Positions 1 to 9,020 are shown, numbered from the stretch's first letter. The stretch is DNA of 64,000 nt from Leptotrichia sp. oral taxon 215 str. W9775 (GCF_000469505.1 NZ_KI272824.1:62001-126000), one strand, 5' to 3'. The notes: generated by a model from the letters alone, not told the origin. Translations and numbers: made by a program.

Positions 1-131
1 AAAGCAGGAGATATGCCAAAAGGCAGATGACATGGTTCAGAAAGGAAAAGAACTATATCATTTATAATTTGTCTGAACAAAGTGAAAATGAAGTTATGAA
101 AGATATAATTGAGAGATGGAATAAATTTTAG
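1..131 (+). CDS. miaA: tRNA dimethylallyltransferase MiaA, C-terminal fragment
   Basis: Only the last 42 codons lie in the window; the frame runs from base 3 to a TAG at 129-131. The segment RRYAKRQMTWFRKEK matches the basic C-terminal motif of MiaA, which transfers a dimethylallyl group to A37 of tRNAs reading UNN codons. A helical tail ending in ERWNKF follows. The next gene starts 25 bases downstream, so the two may be co-transcribed. The identification rests on this C-terminal motif alone, because the P-loop and catalytic residues lie upstream of the window. Confidence 0.85.
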   Translation, partial: SRRYAKRQMTWFRKEKNYIIYNLSEQSENEVMKDIIERWNKF

Positions 132-156
132 AAAATATAGAAATAGGAGATGAAAG

Positions 157-624
157 ATGAAAAGATTATTGGAATATATGTCTGAAGACAGAATAATAAT
201 TGATTTGAAGTCTAGGGAAAAGGAAGAAGTTTTTGAAGAAATGGCACCTCTTTTTGTAGCTGATAATGTAATAGATGCTGATGAGCTGGATGAATTTATT
301 GAAGGGTTGAAGGAAAGGGAAAAACTTACTGCAACGGGGATGCAGGATGGTATAGCGGTTCCTCATGCAAAATCTCCAAGTGTTCATAAAATTGCATTGG
401 CATTGGGAATTTCAAAAGAAGGGGTAAACTTTGAAAGTATGGACGGACAGCCTTCAAAATATATATTTATGATAGCGGCACCAAAAGGGACAAAAGAGGA
501 ACATCTGGATCTCCTTGCAATGATTTCGGAGCTTTCTTACTCGGAAGAAGTTCTGGAAAAACTGTCGCAAGCACAGACAAAGTCAGAAGTACTTGAAATA
601 CTGGAAAATTTTGAGGAGGAATAG
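157..624 (+). CDS. PTS EIIA component, fructose/mannitol (PtsN-like) type
   Basis: This 155-residue protein is a single type-2 EIIA domain, which in the family accepts a phosphate from HPr on a histidine and passes it to an EIIB or acts as a regulator. The expected active site is H70 in the segment GIAVPHAK, the family signature. The length fits a stand-alone EIIA. No EIIB or EIIC gene is nearby, so a regulatory (PtsN-like) role is as likely as a sugar-transport role. It starts at an ATG preceded by AGGAGATGA and ends one base before the next ATG, which implies translational coupling with the small membrane protein that follows. Confidence 0.85.
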   Translation: MKRLLEYMSEDRIIIDLKSREKEEVFEEMAPLFVADNVIDADELDEFIEGLKEREKLTATGMQDGIAVPHAKSPSVHKIALALGISKEGVNFESMDGQPSKYIFMIAAPKGTKEEHLDLLAMISELSYSEEVLEKLSQAQTKSEVLEILENFEEE

Positions 625-625
625 T

Positions 626-1003
626 ATGGTAAGAAAAATAAATCACCAGAATAAGAATAAGGAAAAGAAATTGCTGGAAAAGGAAGAAAAGAAAAAGGCA
701 CAGGAAGAAAAAAAAGAAGAAGAAAAACCATTTTTCAACTGGAAATCAATGGCTGTTGTTCTTGTAGGAGCAACTTTCGCAGTGACACTGTTTCCTTTTA
801 TGCTTTCATTTATAGGAGTTCCTATACACATAGGTTCTGTCATTGGAAATACATTTATAACAAGTTTTGCATGTGCATGGACAAGATTTTTTGTAGATAC
901 TAAAAGGGGATACTGTAAGGAATTCTGGCAGCAGTATGCAATTTTTGCACTTCTTTTCGGAGGTATTTCATACTTCCTGATTTATAGAAGAACAGTAAAA
1001 TAA
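626..1003 (+). CDS. small membrane protein with lysine/glutamate-rich N-terminus
   Basis: 125 residues. Residues 1-35 are very rich in Lys and Glu and probably helical or coiled. Two hydrophobic segments follow, at about 42-63 and 98-120, with a short loop containing FVDTKRGYCKEFW. I do not recognise the family. The ATG at 626 is preferred over an upstream in-frame ATG at 593 because it follows a clear GAGGAGG ribosome binding site at the very end of the EIIA gene. It lies between the EIIA gene and a flavodoxin-fold gene, all with almost no spacing, so it is probably co-transcribed with them. No function is assigned. Confidence 0.7.
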   Translation: MVRKINHQNKNKEKKLLEKEEKKKAQEEKKEEEKPFFNWKSMAVVLVGATFAVTLFPFMLSFIGVPIHIGSVIGNTFITSFACAWTRFFVDTKRGYCKEFWQQYAIFALLFGGISYFLIYRRTVK

Positions 1004-1025
1004 AATGTGGCAGGAGATGATGAAA

Positions 1026-1565
1026 ATGAAAAGGACTATGGTTGTGTTGGCACATCCTGATATGGAAAAGTCGGTAGTGAATAAAAAATGGATAGAAGAG
1101 CTTCAAAAACACAATGATAAAATCATTATACATGATCTTCATAAGGAATATCCTGACTGTATTTTCGATATTGACAGGGAGCATAATCTTCTGGAAAATG
1201 TTGAAAATATTATTTTACAGTTTCCGTTGTACTGGTACAGCAGTCCTCCAATATTGAAAAAATGGCTTGATGACGTTCTTTCATATGGATGGGCTTACGG
1301 TGATGATGAAACAGCTGATTATAAGATGAAGGGTAAAAAAATAGGATTGGCGGTTACTGTAGGTGCACCTGAAGAAAATTATATGAAAAATGGAAGTGTG
1401 GGTTTTTCAATGGATGAAGTGCTGATTCCTTTTAAAGCAACAATAAAATATATAGGCGGAATTGAACTTCCAAGCTTTATTTTTTATGATGCTGTTCCTG
1501 AAACAGGAGATGAAAAAATAAGTGAAAGTGCAAAAAAATATTCAGATTATGTATTAAATCTTTAA
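1026..1565 (+). CDS. flavodoxin-fold NAD(P)H-dependent oxidoreductase (quinone reductase/KefF-like)
   Basis: 179 residues starting MKRTMVVLAHPDME, the usual N-terminus of the NQO1/KefF/general-stress-protein-14 family of FMN-binding NAD(P)H oxidoreductases. The motif LQFPLYWYSSPPILKKWLDD is the characteristic flavin-contacting loop, and GLAVTVGAPEENY is the second FMN/NAD(P)H loop. Members reduce quinones or azo compounds, or regulate Kef potassium channels. Earlier in-frame ATGs exist at 1005, 1017 and 1020, but the CAGGAGA at 1011-1017 is correctly spaced only for the ATG at 1026. It is the last gene of its run and is followed by a strong hairpin shared with the converging gene. Confidence 0.85.
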   Translation: MKRTMVVLAHPDMEKSVVNKKWIEELQKHNDKIIIHDLHKEYPDCIFDIDREHNLLENVENIILQFPLYWYSSPPILKKWLDDVLSYGWAYGDDETADYKMKGKKIGLAVTVGAPEENYMKNGSVGFSMDEVLIPFKATIKYIGGIELPSFIFYDAVPETGDEKISESAKKYSDYVLNL

Positions 1566-1587
1566 TTTGAAATAGAACAGGAAAAAT

Positions 1588-1650
1588 AAAAAAATACGTA
1601 CAGTAAAACTGGATAATGAAATTAAAAAGTTTACAGGTACGTATTTTTTA
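1588..1650. terminator. bidirectional terminator-like inverted repeat
   Basis: A-rich AAAAAATACGTAC near 1588-1601 pairs with GTACGTATTTTTT at about 1637-1650. Extra pairing inside (GTAAA with TTTAC) lengthens the arms. It has a T-run on both strands and sits between two convergent genes. Confidence 0.65.
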
Positions 1651-1673
1651 TTGAAAATTGTTTATTTCAGCTA

Positions 1674-3011
1674 TTATTTGATTACTTTTCTATAAGTTAC
1701 AAGCAACGGATTCCAAACGCTTGCATTTGTTGGAGAGTAAGCAAAGTCTATTTCAATGAATTTTTCAATTGGTGTTTCAAGAGTAATGACAATTGCTATC
1801 TGGTCTATAAACTGGGCAACTGCTTCTTTACCGACCATTGCTCCTCCAAGAAGAACTTTTTTGTCCTTGTCATAAATAATTTCAGTTTTTATAGGGAAAG
1901 AATCCTTAAATCCTGAGTTTTTATACATTGCCCTCATTTCAATCTTTTCAGCATTATATCCTAATGACTGCGCTTCTTCAAGTGAAAGTCCTGTCTGTGC
2001 CAGTTTAATATCATAGAAAGAAGTTGCAAAGGATCTGAGCAGTCCCTTCCAGCTTATATTCTGTCCTGAAAGATATTTTGCAAGCAGCATTCCATGCTTG
2101 TTTGCCACATCACCGAAAGGTGCATAAAGATTTCTGTCTGTATGATAGAATTTGTTGAAAATACAGTCTCCCACAGCATAAACATCAGGAAGATTTGTTT
2201 CAAACTTGTCATTAACAACTATTTTTCCATTTTCTGTCTTTAATTCAGAAGAAATAAAATCTATATTAGGAGTAATTCCAATACTGAATAGTGCAATATC
2301 AAAATCAATATTTTCACCGTTATCAAGCTGTACAGACTTTGCAATATTATTTTCAGAAACAATTTCATTTACTCCGGAATTAAGTTTTAATGCAATTCCA
2401 TGTTTTTCAATGCTTTCATAAATTTCAGATTTTAAGTTTTCAGAAACAGTAGGGAATATTTTGTCAGATTTTTCAACAATTGTAACTTCCATATTTTTTC
2501 TGTTAAATGCTTCGGCAGTTTCAAGTCCAATAAATCCTGCTCCTACAACGACAGCTTTTTTTATTTTATCCTTATTTTCATTAATGTATTCTTTTATTTT
2601 CACTGCATGTTCTGCATGTGAAAGGGTAAAAACATTTCCAAGATTTTCAGAATATCCTTTAATATTTGGAACAAAAGACTTTGCACCTACCGCAATGATA
2701 AGTCTGTCGTATTCAAATGCTCTGTTTATCTCGTTACCTTCCACAGTTAAAGTTTTATTTTTAAAGTCAATATTTGTAACTTTATGCAGTATTTTAACGT
2801 TAACTCCTCTTTTTATAAAATCTTCAGGAGTTCCTAGAACAACATCGTTAAATGACAGTTCATCTGCTATATAGTATGGTGTAGGACAACCTGCCCATGC
2901 CACATATTGAGATTTTTCAAATACAAACACCTCGTCATCAGGGTTTGCTTTTTTATATTGAGTGGAGAACATCATTCCTGCTGCTCCGCCACCTATTACT
3001 GCTACTTTCAT
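1674..3011 (-). CDS. CoA-disulfide reductase / NADH oxidase-family FAD flavoprotein
   Basis: 445 residues. The N-terminal FAD Rossmann motif is VAVIGGGAAGMM. A conserved redox cysteine, C42, lies in AWAGCPTPYYIAD, the position of the single active cysteine of CoA-disulfide reductases and NADH oxidases/peroxidases. A second dinucleotide motif, VVVGAGFIGLETAEAF (about 156-171), binds NAD(P)H, and DVYAVGDC near 278 is the ATG/GD FAD motif. A C-terminal dimerisation domain follows. Likely roles are thiol redox control or oxygen/peroxide detoxification in an anaerobe. The exact substrate cannot be fixed from sequence. It lies 22 bases downstream of udk on the same strand. Confidence 0.85.
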   Translation of the reverse strand: MKVAVIGGGAAGMMFSTQYKKANPDDEVFVFEKSQYVAWAGCPTPYYIADELSFNDVVLGTPEDFIKRGVNVKILHKVTNIDFKNKTLTVEGNEINRAFEYDRLIIAVGAKSFVPNIKGYSENLGNVFTLSHAEHAVKIKEYINENKDKIKKAVVVGAGFIGLETAEAFNRKNMEVTIVEKSDKIFPTVSENLKSEIYESIEKHGIALKLNSGVNEIVSENNIAKSVQLDNGENIDFDIALFSIGITPNIDFISSELKTENGKIVVNDKFETNLPDVYAVGDCIFNKFYHTDRNLYAPFGDVANKHGMLLAKYLSGQNISWKGLLRSFATSFYDIKLAQTGLSLEEAQSLGYNAEKIEMRAMYKNSGFKDSFPIKTEIIYDKDKKVLLGGAMVGKEAVAQFIDQIAIVITLETPIEKFIEIDFAYSPTNASVWNPLLVTYRKVIK

Positions 3012-3033
3012 TTATTACCTGCTTTCATTAAAT

Positions 3034-3678
3034 TTATTTCTGTTTTGTAAGGGTATTAAACAGATATCTCAATCTGCTTGCAACCATTTTTATCCCGACT
3101 TTATTATCCCTTCCTCTTGGAATAATTACATCGGCATATCTTTTAGAAGGTTCCACAAATTCCAGGTGCATAGGTTTTACAGTGTTAATATACTGATTCT
3201 TTACACTTTCAAAGCTTCTTGCACGTTCCTTCATGTCACGTTCCATTCTACGTAAGAGTCTTTCATCATCATCAGTGTCAATAAAGATTTTTGCATCAAA
3301 AAGATTTCTTATTTTTGGTATAGCAAGAATTAAAATTCCTTCAACTATTATTAAATTAGCCGGTTCAATATGTACCGTTTCATCAATTCTGTTATGAGTC
3401 TGGAAATCATATATTGGTTTTTCGATAGCATGCCCTGCCTTCAGGGAAAGTATGTGTTTTTCCAGTAAATCAAAATCTATTGAATCGGGATGGTCATAAT
3501 TTAATAAAGTTCTTTCTTCATAAGTTAAATGATCATTTCTTCTGTAATAAAAATCCTGTTCCAGCAGAATGGAATGAATGTTCGATTTTTTAAGGTCTTC
3601 TATTATAGCCTTTGTAACGCTTGTCTTTCCTGAACCTGTTCCTCCTGCAATTCCTACAATTATCGTTTGATAATCCAT
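3034..3678 (-). CDS. udk: uridine kinase
   Basis: 214 residues. The P-loop is GIAGGTGSGKTSVT near the N-terminus, followed by the YDHPDSIDFDLL and YDFQTHNR motifs typical of uridine/cytidine kinases and by VEGILILA, the Walker-B-like strand. The enzyme phosphorylates uridine and cytidine to UMP/CMP in pyrimidine salvage. The length is normal for bacterial Udk. The start ATG follows a good AGGAGG site on the minus strand, and a consensus promoter lies just upstream (3705-3733). It is the first gene of a two-gene minus-strand unit with the flavoprotein. Confidence 0.93.
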   Translation of the reverse strand: MDYQTIIVGIAGGTGSGKTSVTKAIIEDLKKSNIHSILLEQDFYYRRNDHLTYEERTLLNYDHPDSIDFDLLEKHILSLKAGHAIEKPIYDFQTHNRIDETVHIEPANLIIVEGILILAIPKIRNLFDAKIFIDTDDDERLLRRMERDMKERARSFESVKNQYINTVKPMHLEFVEPSKRYADVIIPRGRDNKVGIKMVASRLRYLFNTLTKQK

Positions 3679-3704
3679 TTGAATACCTCCTAGTGATTTA
3701 ATTA

Positions 3705-3733
3705 AGTATATAATAGACAGAGTAAATTTTCAA
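3705..3733 (-). promoter_or_regulatory. sigma-70 promoter for udk
   Basis: Read on the minus strand: TTGAAA (3733-3728), 17-base spacer, TATACT (3710-3705), about 27 bases before the udk start. Confidence 0.6.
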
Positions 3734-3872
3734 GAGGTTTTTGAAAAACATTAAAAATAAGAAAAGTTCCCGTTTAAAGTATTAATATTATTAACATAAA
3801 AGATAACATAGGCTAAATAACTTTAAAATTTAGAAAATTTAGAAAGAAAAGATAATAAAAATAAAAAAATTA

Positions 3873-3901
3873 ATGGCAAAAAATGAAAAAAGGAGTATAA
3901 T
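3873..3901 (+). promoter_or_regulatory. probable promoter for the M32 carboxypeptidase gene
   Basis: A perfect TATAAT at 3896-3901 lies 17 bases after a weak -35 (ATGGCA, 3873-3878). The rest of the 3734-3945 region is A/T-rich with no other recognisable element. Confidence 0.5.
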
Positions 3902-3945
3902 TATAGTATTAACTATGAAAAATAATTGAAAGGGAAGTGAAGTTT

Positions 3946-5481
3946 ATGCAAAATAAGACAAATGAAGATATGAAAAAAATAAGGGAAATTCTTGAAAACA
4001 GGGGATCATTAGAACATGCGATAACATTACTGAGCTGGGATCTTGAAACAGAAGCACCTTTCCTTGCAGCTGAAAAAATATCAAAGACATTGGGTTATTT
4101 GATAGGGGAAAGCTATTCAATGATTATAAATGATGAATTTAAGAAGTTGATATATGGAATAAATACCGAAGAACTGTCAGAAATAGATAGAAAAATCATA
4201 GAAGAAGTGAAAAAGGAATCATTTGAAAAAATGGAAAAAATTCCTAAAGATGAATTCCAGAAATATTCTGAACTGAGAGTACTGTCTGTAAGAAAATGGG
4301 AGGAAGCAAAGAAAACAAATGATTACAGCATATTCAAGGATTATCTGAAACAGATGATAGAGTTTAACAAAAAATTTATAAAATATAGAGGATATACAGA
4401 AAATCCTTATAACACATTGCTTGACGATTATGAGCCTGAAGTGGCAGTGGAGGAACTGAATCAATTTTTTGATAAAATAAAAAATGAGTTATCACCTTTT
4501 ATAAAAAAAGTTACTGAAAAGGGAAAAAGCTCAGAAGAACTGGAATTGTTTGAAAAATTTAAAAAGATGAATTTTGATATTCAAAAACAGGAGGAATTTT
4601 CAAAATATGTACTGGATATTATAAAATTCAGTTTTGATAAGGGAGTGCTTAAGGAGAGTGAACATCCTTTCACAACAGAATTCAGTAATAAGGATGTAAG
4701 AATTACTACCCACTACTATGAAGACAATCTTTTGAGCTCAATATACTCAACAATTCATGAAGGAGGACATGCCCTTTATGAACAGCATATAAGTGATGAA
4801 ATTACTGATACTGTACTTGGTGGAGGAGTTTCAATGGGTATACATGAATCCCAGTCAAGAATTTTTGAAAACATGTTTGGAAGAAGTAGGGAGTTTATTG
4901 GATTTATTTATCCAAAAATGGATGAACTGTTTAATCTTTCAGAAAATGGTATCGGTAAGGAAGAACTTTACAAACTGGCAAATGAAGTTGAAAGACAGTT
5001 TATAAGAACAGAGTCTGATGAACTGACTTACCCTATACATATATTGATAAGATATGAACTTGAAAAGGAAATTTTCAGCAACCTCGATGAAGAAATAGAT
5101 GTAGATGCACTTGCTGTAAAATGGGCAGATAAATACGAAGAATATCTTGGAATAAGACCTGCAACTTATACAGAAGGAATATTGCAGGATGTACACTGGG
5201 CGGAGGGGCTGTTTGGTTATTTCCCTTCATATGCATTGGGAACTGCCTATGCAGCTCAGATATATGACGCTATAAATAAAAAAGTGAATATAAAAGAAGA
5301 AATGAAAAAAGGTGATTTCAGCCAGATAAATGAAACACTGAAGGAAAATATCCATAAATATGGAAAAATGAAAACTCCTAAAGAAATAATAAAAGATATG
5401 ACAGGAAAAGACTTTGATTCACAATATTATATAGACTATCTGGAAGGTAAGTTCTCTGAAATTTACGGTCTTGATAAATAA
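3946..5481 (+). CDS. M32 family carboxypeptidase (carboxypeptidase Taq-like)
   Basis: 511 residues, the normal size for M32 metallocarboxypeptidases, which remove C-terminal residues from peptides in the cytoplasm. The zinc-binding HExxH motif is present as HEGGHALYEQ, followed by GIHESQSRIFEN, which carries the third ligand glutamate. Further family blocks are TRFD-like FIRTESDELTYPIH and GIRPATYTEGILQDVHW. The start is taken at ATG 3946 because AGGGAAG at 3931-3937 is its ribosome binding site; an in-frame GTG at 3937 falls within that site. It is a single-gene unit upstream of a second peptidase and suits peptide-using metabolism. Confidence 0.92.
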   Translation: MQNKTNEDMKKIREILENRGSLEHAITLLSWDLETEAPFLAAEKISKTLGYLIGESYSMIINDEFKKLIYGINTEELSEIDRKIIEEVKKESFEKMEKIPKDEFQKYSELRVLSVRKWEEAKKTNDYSIFKDYLKQMIEFNKKFIKYRGYTENPYNTLLDDYEPEVAVEELNQFFDKIKNELSPFIKKVTEKGKSSEELELFEKFKKMNFDIQKQEEFSKYVLDIIKFSFDKGVLKESEHPFTTEFSNKDVRITTHYYEDNLLSSIYSTIHEGGHALYEQHISDEITDTVLGGGVSMGIHESQSRIFENMFGRSREFIGFIYPKMDELFNLSENGIGKEELYKLANEVERQFIRTESDELTYPIHILIRYELEKEIFSNLDEEIDVDALAVKWADKYEEYLGIRPATYTEGILQDVHWAEGLFGYFPSYALGTAYAAQIYDAINKKVNIKEEMKKGDFSQINETLKENIHKYGKMKTPKEIIKDMTGKDFDSQYYIDYLEGKFSEIYGLDK

Positions 5482-5564
5482 AAGTATGGATGTAAGACTG
5501 TATATATTAATAGAAACTGGTAGAAATAAACAAAATTCAATATGAAAAGACTATGAAAGGAGGA

Positions 5565-5600
5565 ATGGGTTTCTCAGAAATTATGATTTCATCAATATAA
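5565..5600 (+). CDS. possible 11-codon leader ORF
   Basis: The best ribosome binding site in this gap (AAAGGAGG, about 5556-5563) lies just before ATG 5565, which opens only an 11-codon frame (MGFSEIMISSI) ending in TAA at 5598-5600. The downstream aminopeptidase start at 5637 has no good site of its own. This could be a leader peptide that couples translation, or a relic. There is no homology support. Confidence 0.3.
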   Translation: MGFSEIMISSI

Positions 5601-5636
5601 AAGTACAGAATTTTATTTGGGAAACACATAATATTA

Positions 5637-6989
5637 ATGATAGAAATTCAGGATGAAATGAAATTAATGCAGGAAAAATTTGAAGATATGGAAGTAAAAA
5701 GTTTTGCAAGGGAGGTTATTGAATTTATTGATGAATGCCCAAGTACATACCATGTAGCTAAAAACTGTTCGGAAATTTTAGAGGAAAATGGGTTTGAAAG
5801 ACTTATACCTCAGGAAAAATGGAACTTAAAAAAAGGTGGAAAATACTACGTGAAAAAATCAAATTCCACAGTGGTGGCATTTACGCTTGGAACAGATATA
5901 AATTTAAAAAAGGGATTTAAAATATTCGGTTCACACACTGATTCGCCTGGATTCAGAATAAAGCCAAATCCTGAAATGGTAACGGAAAATATATTGAGAT
6001 TAAATACAGAAGTATATGGAGGGCCTATTTTAAGTACATGGTTTGACAGACCGCTTTCAATAGCTGGAAGAGTTGTGGTGAAAAGCGATAATATATTCCT
6101 GCCTAAAACTATAAGGGTGAAAAGCGAAGAACCTCTAATGGTTATTCCTAACCTTGCCATTCATCAGAACAGGGAAGTAAATAATGGAGTGAAGATAGAC
6201 AGACAGGCAGATACATTACCTGTGTTAGGTCTTATAAATGATAAGCTTGAAAAGGATGACTATTTATTGAAACTGATAGCTGAAAAAATGAAGTTAAAGA
6301 AGGAAGATATACTTGATTTTGATTTGTATGTGTATTCAATTGAAAAAGGATGTCTTGCGGGGGCAAATGAGGAATTTATATCAGCACCTAAAATAGATAA
6401 CCTTGCTTCTGTCTATGCGGGACTTTTAGGACTTGTGGAAGCTGAAGATGTACACGACCAGATAAATGTATTTGTAGGATTTGATAATGAGGAAATTGGA
6501 AGTGCAACAAAACAGGGAGCAGATTCAAACTATTTATTAAATACATTGGAAAGAATAGTATGCGGGCTTGGATACGGAAGAGGGGAATTCCTGCAAATGC
6601 TGAACTGTTCATTCCTTCTGTCGGCAGACGGTGCACACGCAGCACATCCGGCACACATGAACAAGACAGACCCTACAAGCAGAGGAAGAATAAATGAAGG
6701 AATATCAATAAAAATAAGTGCCAACCAGAGTTATACTTCAGACGGATTTTCAATAGCAGTAGTTAAACAGATTATAGAAGGAACTGATATAAAAATACAG
6801 CCGTTTGTAAATCAGTCAAATGAAAGAGGAGGAAGCACAATAGGGCCTATTTCTTCAACTCATCTGGATATAGATGCAGTAGATCTGGGAGTGCCTATGC
6901 TTGCCATGCACTCAGTAAGGGAACTTTGTGGAATATATGATGTGTTCTATCTGAAAGAACTGGCAAAAGAATTTTTTAATAAAAACTAG
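5637..6989 (+). CDS. apeB: M18 family aminopeptidase
   Basis: About 450 residues, typical of M18 (aspartyl/ApeB) aminopeptidases, which are dinuclear zinc enzymes that trim N-terminal residues in the cytoplasm. The metal ligands can be followed: GSHTDSPGFRIKP (His), DNEEIGS (catalytic Glu pair), SADGAHAAHP and LAMHSVREL (final His). The substrate loop NQSNERGGSTIGPI is also present. The start is uncertain: ATG 5637 has a weak ribosome binding site, and internal in-frame ATGs at 5658, 5667 and 5682 exist; the last gives the N-terminus most like the family. A tiny ORF with a strong site lies just upstream. Confidence 0.9.
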   Translation: MIEIQDEMKLMQEKFEDMEVKSFAREVIEFIDECPSTYHVAKNCSEILEENGFERLIPQEKWNLKKGGKYYVKKSNSTVVAFTLGTDINLKKGFKIFGSHTDSPGFRIKPNPEMVTENILRLNTEVYGGPILSTWFDRPLSIAGRVVVKSDNIFLPKTIRVKSEEPLMVIPNLAIHQNREVNNGVKIDRQADTLPVLGLINDKLEKDDYLLKLIAEKMKLKKEDILDFDLYVYSIEKGCLAGANEEFISAPKIDNLASVYAGLLGLVEAEDVHDQINVFVGFDNEEIGSATKQGADSNYLLNTLERIVCGLGYGRGEFLQMLNCSFLLSADGAHAAHPAHMNKTDPTSRGRINEGISIKISANQSYTSDGFSIAVVKQIIEGTDIKIQPFVNQSNERGGSTIGPISSTHLDIDAVDLGVPMLAMHSVRELCGIYDVFYLKELAKEFFNKN

Positions 6990-7054
6990 AAAATAATAGA
7001 TATTTTCTTAAGGTTATGAAGTTGGAAAAATAATACGGAAATGGAGGGTAACCT

Positions 7055-7918
7055 ATGAAAAATCCGGATAAAAAACTTATACTTTCAAATGGGGTAAAAA
7101 TTCCTGTTTTAGGATTTGGAACATATAAGATTGAAGATGATGAAATAGCTGTAAATTCAGTCAGGGAAGCTATAAAAACCGGATATAGGCACATAGATAC
7201 GGCATCCTTTTACAAAAATGAAGAAAATGTGGGAACTGGAATAAGGGAAGGACTGAAACTGACAGAACTTAACAGAGAAGATATATTTGTAACAACAAAG
7301 GTGTGGAATACAGAGCAGGGGTATGAAAATACCCTCCGTGCCTTTGATAATTCACTGAAAAGGTTGAATATTGACTATTTGGATTTATATCTGATTCACT
7401 GGCCTGTTACGAAAGATTATGCAGATGAGTGGCAAAGCAGGATAAGGGAAACATGGAAAGCCATGGAAAAACTTTATAAGGAAGGGAAAATAAAAGCCAT
7501 AGGAGTGAGTAATTTTCTTGTACATCATCTGGAGGAACTAATGTCTGACTGTGAAATAAAGCCAATGGTGGATCAGATAGAGTTTCATCCTGGTCACAAT
7601 CAGAAGGAAACTGTTGAATTTTGTAAAAAACATGGAATAGTAGTGGAAGCATGGAGCCCTTTAGGCCGTGGTGTGATTCTTGAAAATGAATTTCTGGCAG
7701 GAATAGCACAAAAATACAATAAAACAATAGCTCAGATATGTCTCAGATGGATTATTCAGCAGGAAGTGGTGGCACTGCCAAAATCAGTAACACCTGAAAG
7801 AATAAAAAGTAATTTTGAAGTATTTAATTTTGAACTTTCTGAAGAAGATATGGATAAAATAACAAATATGGGACCGGCAGGATATACAGGTTCAGATCCT
7901 AATTTAGGAAGATATTAA
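7055..7918 (+). CDS. aldo/keto reductase
   Basis: 287 residues forming the TIM-barrel of the AKR superfamily, close to the AKR5/2,5-diketo-gluconate reductase group. The catalytic tetrad can be seen: Asp and Tyr in GYRHIDTASFYKNEENVG, Lys in VTTKVWN, and His in LYLIHWPV. The NADPH-binding end is VALPKSVTPERIKSNFEVF. It reduces aldehydes or ketones with NADPH; the natural substrate is not predictable. The start ATG follows GGAGGG. It lies between the aminopeptidase and the chromate-transporter pair with short gaps. Confidence 0.92.
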   Translation: MKNPDKKLILSNGVKIPVLGFGTYKIEDDEIAVNSVREAIKTGYRHIDTASFYKNEENVGTGIREGLKLTELNREDIFVTTKVWNTEQGYENTLRAFDNSLKRLNIDYLDLYLIHWPVTKDYADEWQSRIRETWKAMEKLYKEGKIKAIGVSNFLVHHLEELMSDCEIKPMVDQIEFHPGHNQKETVEFCKKHGIVVEAWSPLGRGVILENEFLAGIAQKYNKTIAQICLRWIIQQEVVALPKSVTPERIKSNFEVFNFELSEEDMDKITNMGPAGYTGSDPNLGRY

Positions 7919-7936
7919 AAATGAAAGAGGAATAGA

Positions 7937-8479
7937 ATGAAAATATATTTTGAACTGTTCTGGATATTTTTTAAGATAGGCAGCTTTACCCTTGGAGGAG
8001 GGTATGCAATGGTTCCGCTTATTCAGAATGAAATTGTTGAAAAAAAGAAATGGATAGAAAAGGAGGAGTTTATAAATCTGCTGGCATTAGCTCAATCTTC
8101 TCCCGGGGCGTTGGCAATAAATATGGCAGTGTTTGTAGGCTTTAAGATTAAGAAGTATTTAGGAATGCTTGCAACAGTACTTGGAGCGGCATTACCGGCA
8201 TTTCTTATTATATGGCTGCTGGCGGCACTGTTTCAGAATTTTCAGAATAATCCTTATGTCATTAAGGCCTTCAAGGCAATAAGACCAATGGTTGTTGCAC
8301 TTATTGGAGGAAGTGTCTACACAATAGGAAAACAGGCAAAGATAAATAAATTTACATTGATTATTGTTCTGGCAATAGCAGTTCTCGTTTCACAGTTTAA
8401 ATTTCCACCCATACTGGTTATAATAGTGGGAGCAATAGCAGGAAATATTTGGATGATGAACAGAAAGGGGGCTGAATAA
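7937..8479 (+). CDS. ChrA-type transporter, first half-protein
   Basis: 180 residues with about five to six membrane segments. The CHR-domain motifs FKIGSFTLGGGYAMVPLI near the N-terminus and SSPGALAINMAVFVG are those of the chromate transporter (CHR) family. It is a short-chain, single-domain member, about half of a long-chain ChrA. The neighbouring gene encodes the partner half and overlaps its stop codon by one base, so the two probably form a heterodimer. Substrate: chromate in characterised relatives, unknown here. The start ATG follows AAGAGGAAT. Confidence 0.85.
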   Translation: MKIYFELFWIFFKIGSFTLGGGYAMVPLIQNEIVEKKKWIEKEEFINLLALAQSSPGALAINMAVFVGFKIKKYLGMLATVLGAALPAFLIIWLLAALFQNFQNNPYVIKAFKAIRPMVVALIGGSVYTIGKQAKINKFTLIIVLAIAVLVSQFKFPPILVIIVGAIAGNIWMMNRKGAE

Positions 8480-9006
8480 TGGCAGAATTATGGGCTTTAT
8501 TTATGGTGTTCTTTAAAATAGGACTTTTCAGCTTTGGTGGGGGATACGCAATTCTTCCTCTTATACAGAAGGAAGTTGTAGAGTCACATAAATGGATAAG
8601 TGTAACCCAGTTTACAGATATAGTGGCTGTTTCGCAGGTGACACCGGGACCTATAGCAATAAATTCTTCCACTTATGTTGGATACCTTGTAACTGGAAAT
8701 GTTGTAGGGGCAACAGTGGCAACGGTGGGATTAATACTGCCATCTGTCATAGTAATGACCCTTTTCAGTATGTTTTTCCTGAAATTTAAGGATAACAAAT
8801 ATATAAGCAATGCATTTGCAGGATTGAGAATAGTTGTTGTAGGGCTTATTCTTTCAGCAACGATACTGCTTATGGATAAGGATAATTTTATAGATTATAA
8901 AAGTTTTATAATATTTGGAGCCGCATTGCTGCTGTTTCTGAAATGGAAGGTAAATGCCATATGGCTGACAATAGGAGCTGCAATAATTGGAATACTTATA
9001 TATTAA
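8479..9006 (+). CDS. ChrA-type transporter, second half-protein
   Basis: 175 residues, paralogous to the preceding protein: FKIGLFSFGGGYAILPLI and VTPGPIAINSSTYVGY are its CHR motifs. The ATG shares its first base with the preceding stop (TAATG), a classic translational-coupling overlap, with GGGGG upstream as ribosome binding site. Paired short CHR proteins are known to function together in the membrane with opposite topologies. The normal-length frames and coupled overlap argue for a natural gene pair and against a frameshifted long ChrA. Confidence 0.85.
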   Translation: MAELWALFMVFFKIGLFSFGGGYAILPLIQKEVVESHKWISVTQFTDIVAVSQVTPGPIAINSSTYVGYLVTGNVVGATVATVGLILPSVIVMTLFSMFFLKFKDNKYISNAFAGLRIVVVGLILSATILLMDKDNFIDYKSFIIFGAALLLFLKWKVNAIWLTIGAAIIGILIY

Positions 9007-9020
9007 AATACAATTTAAAA

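Noticed and set aside
8460..8500. Frameshift splitting a long ChrA gene
   Set aside because: Both halves have complete CHR domains with their own starts and ribosome binding sites, and paired short ChrA proteins are a known form.
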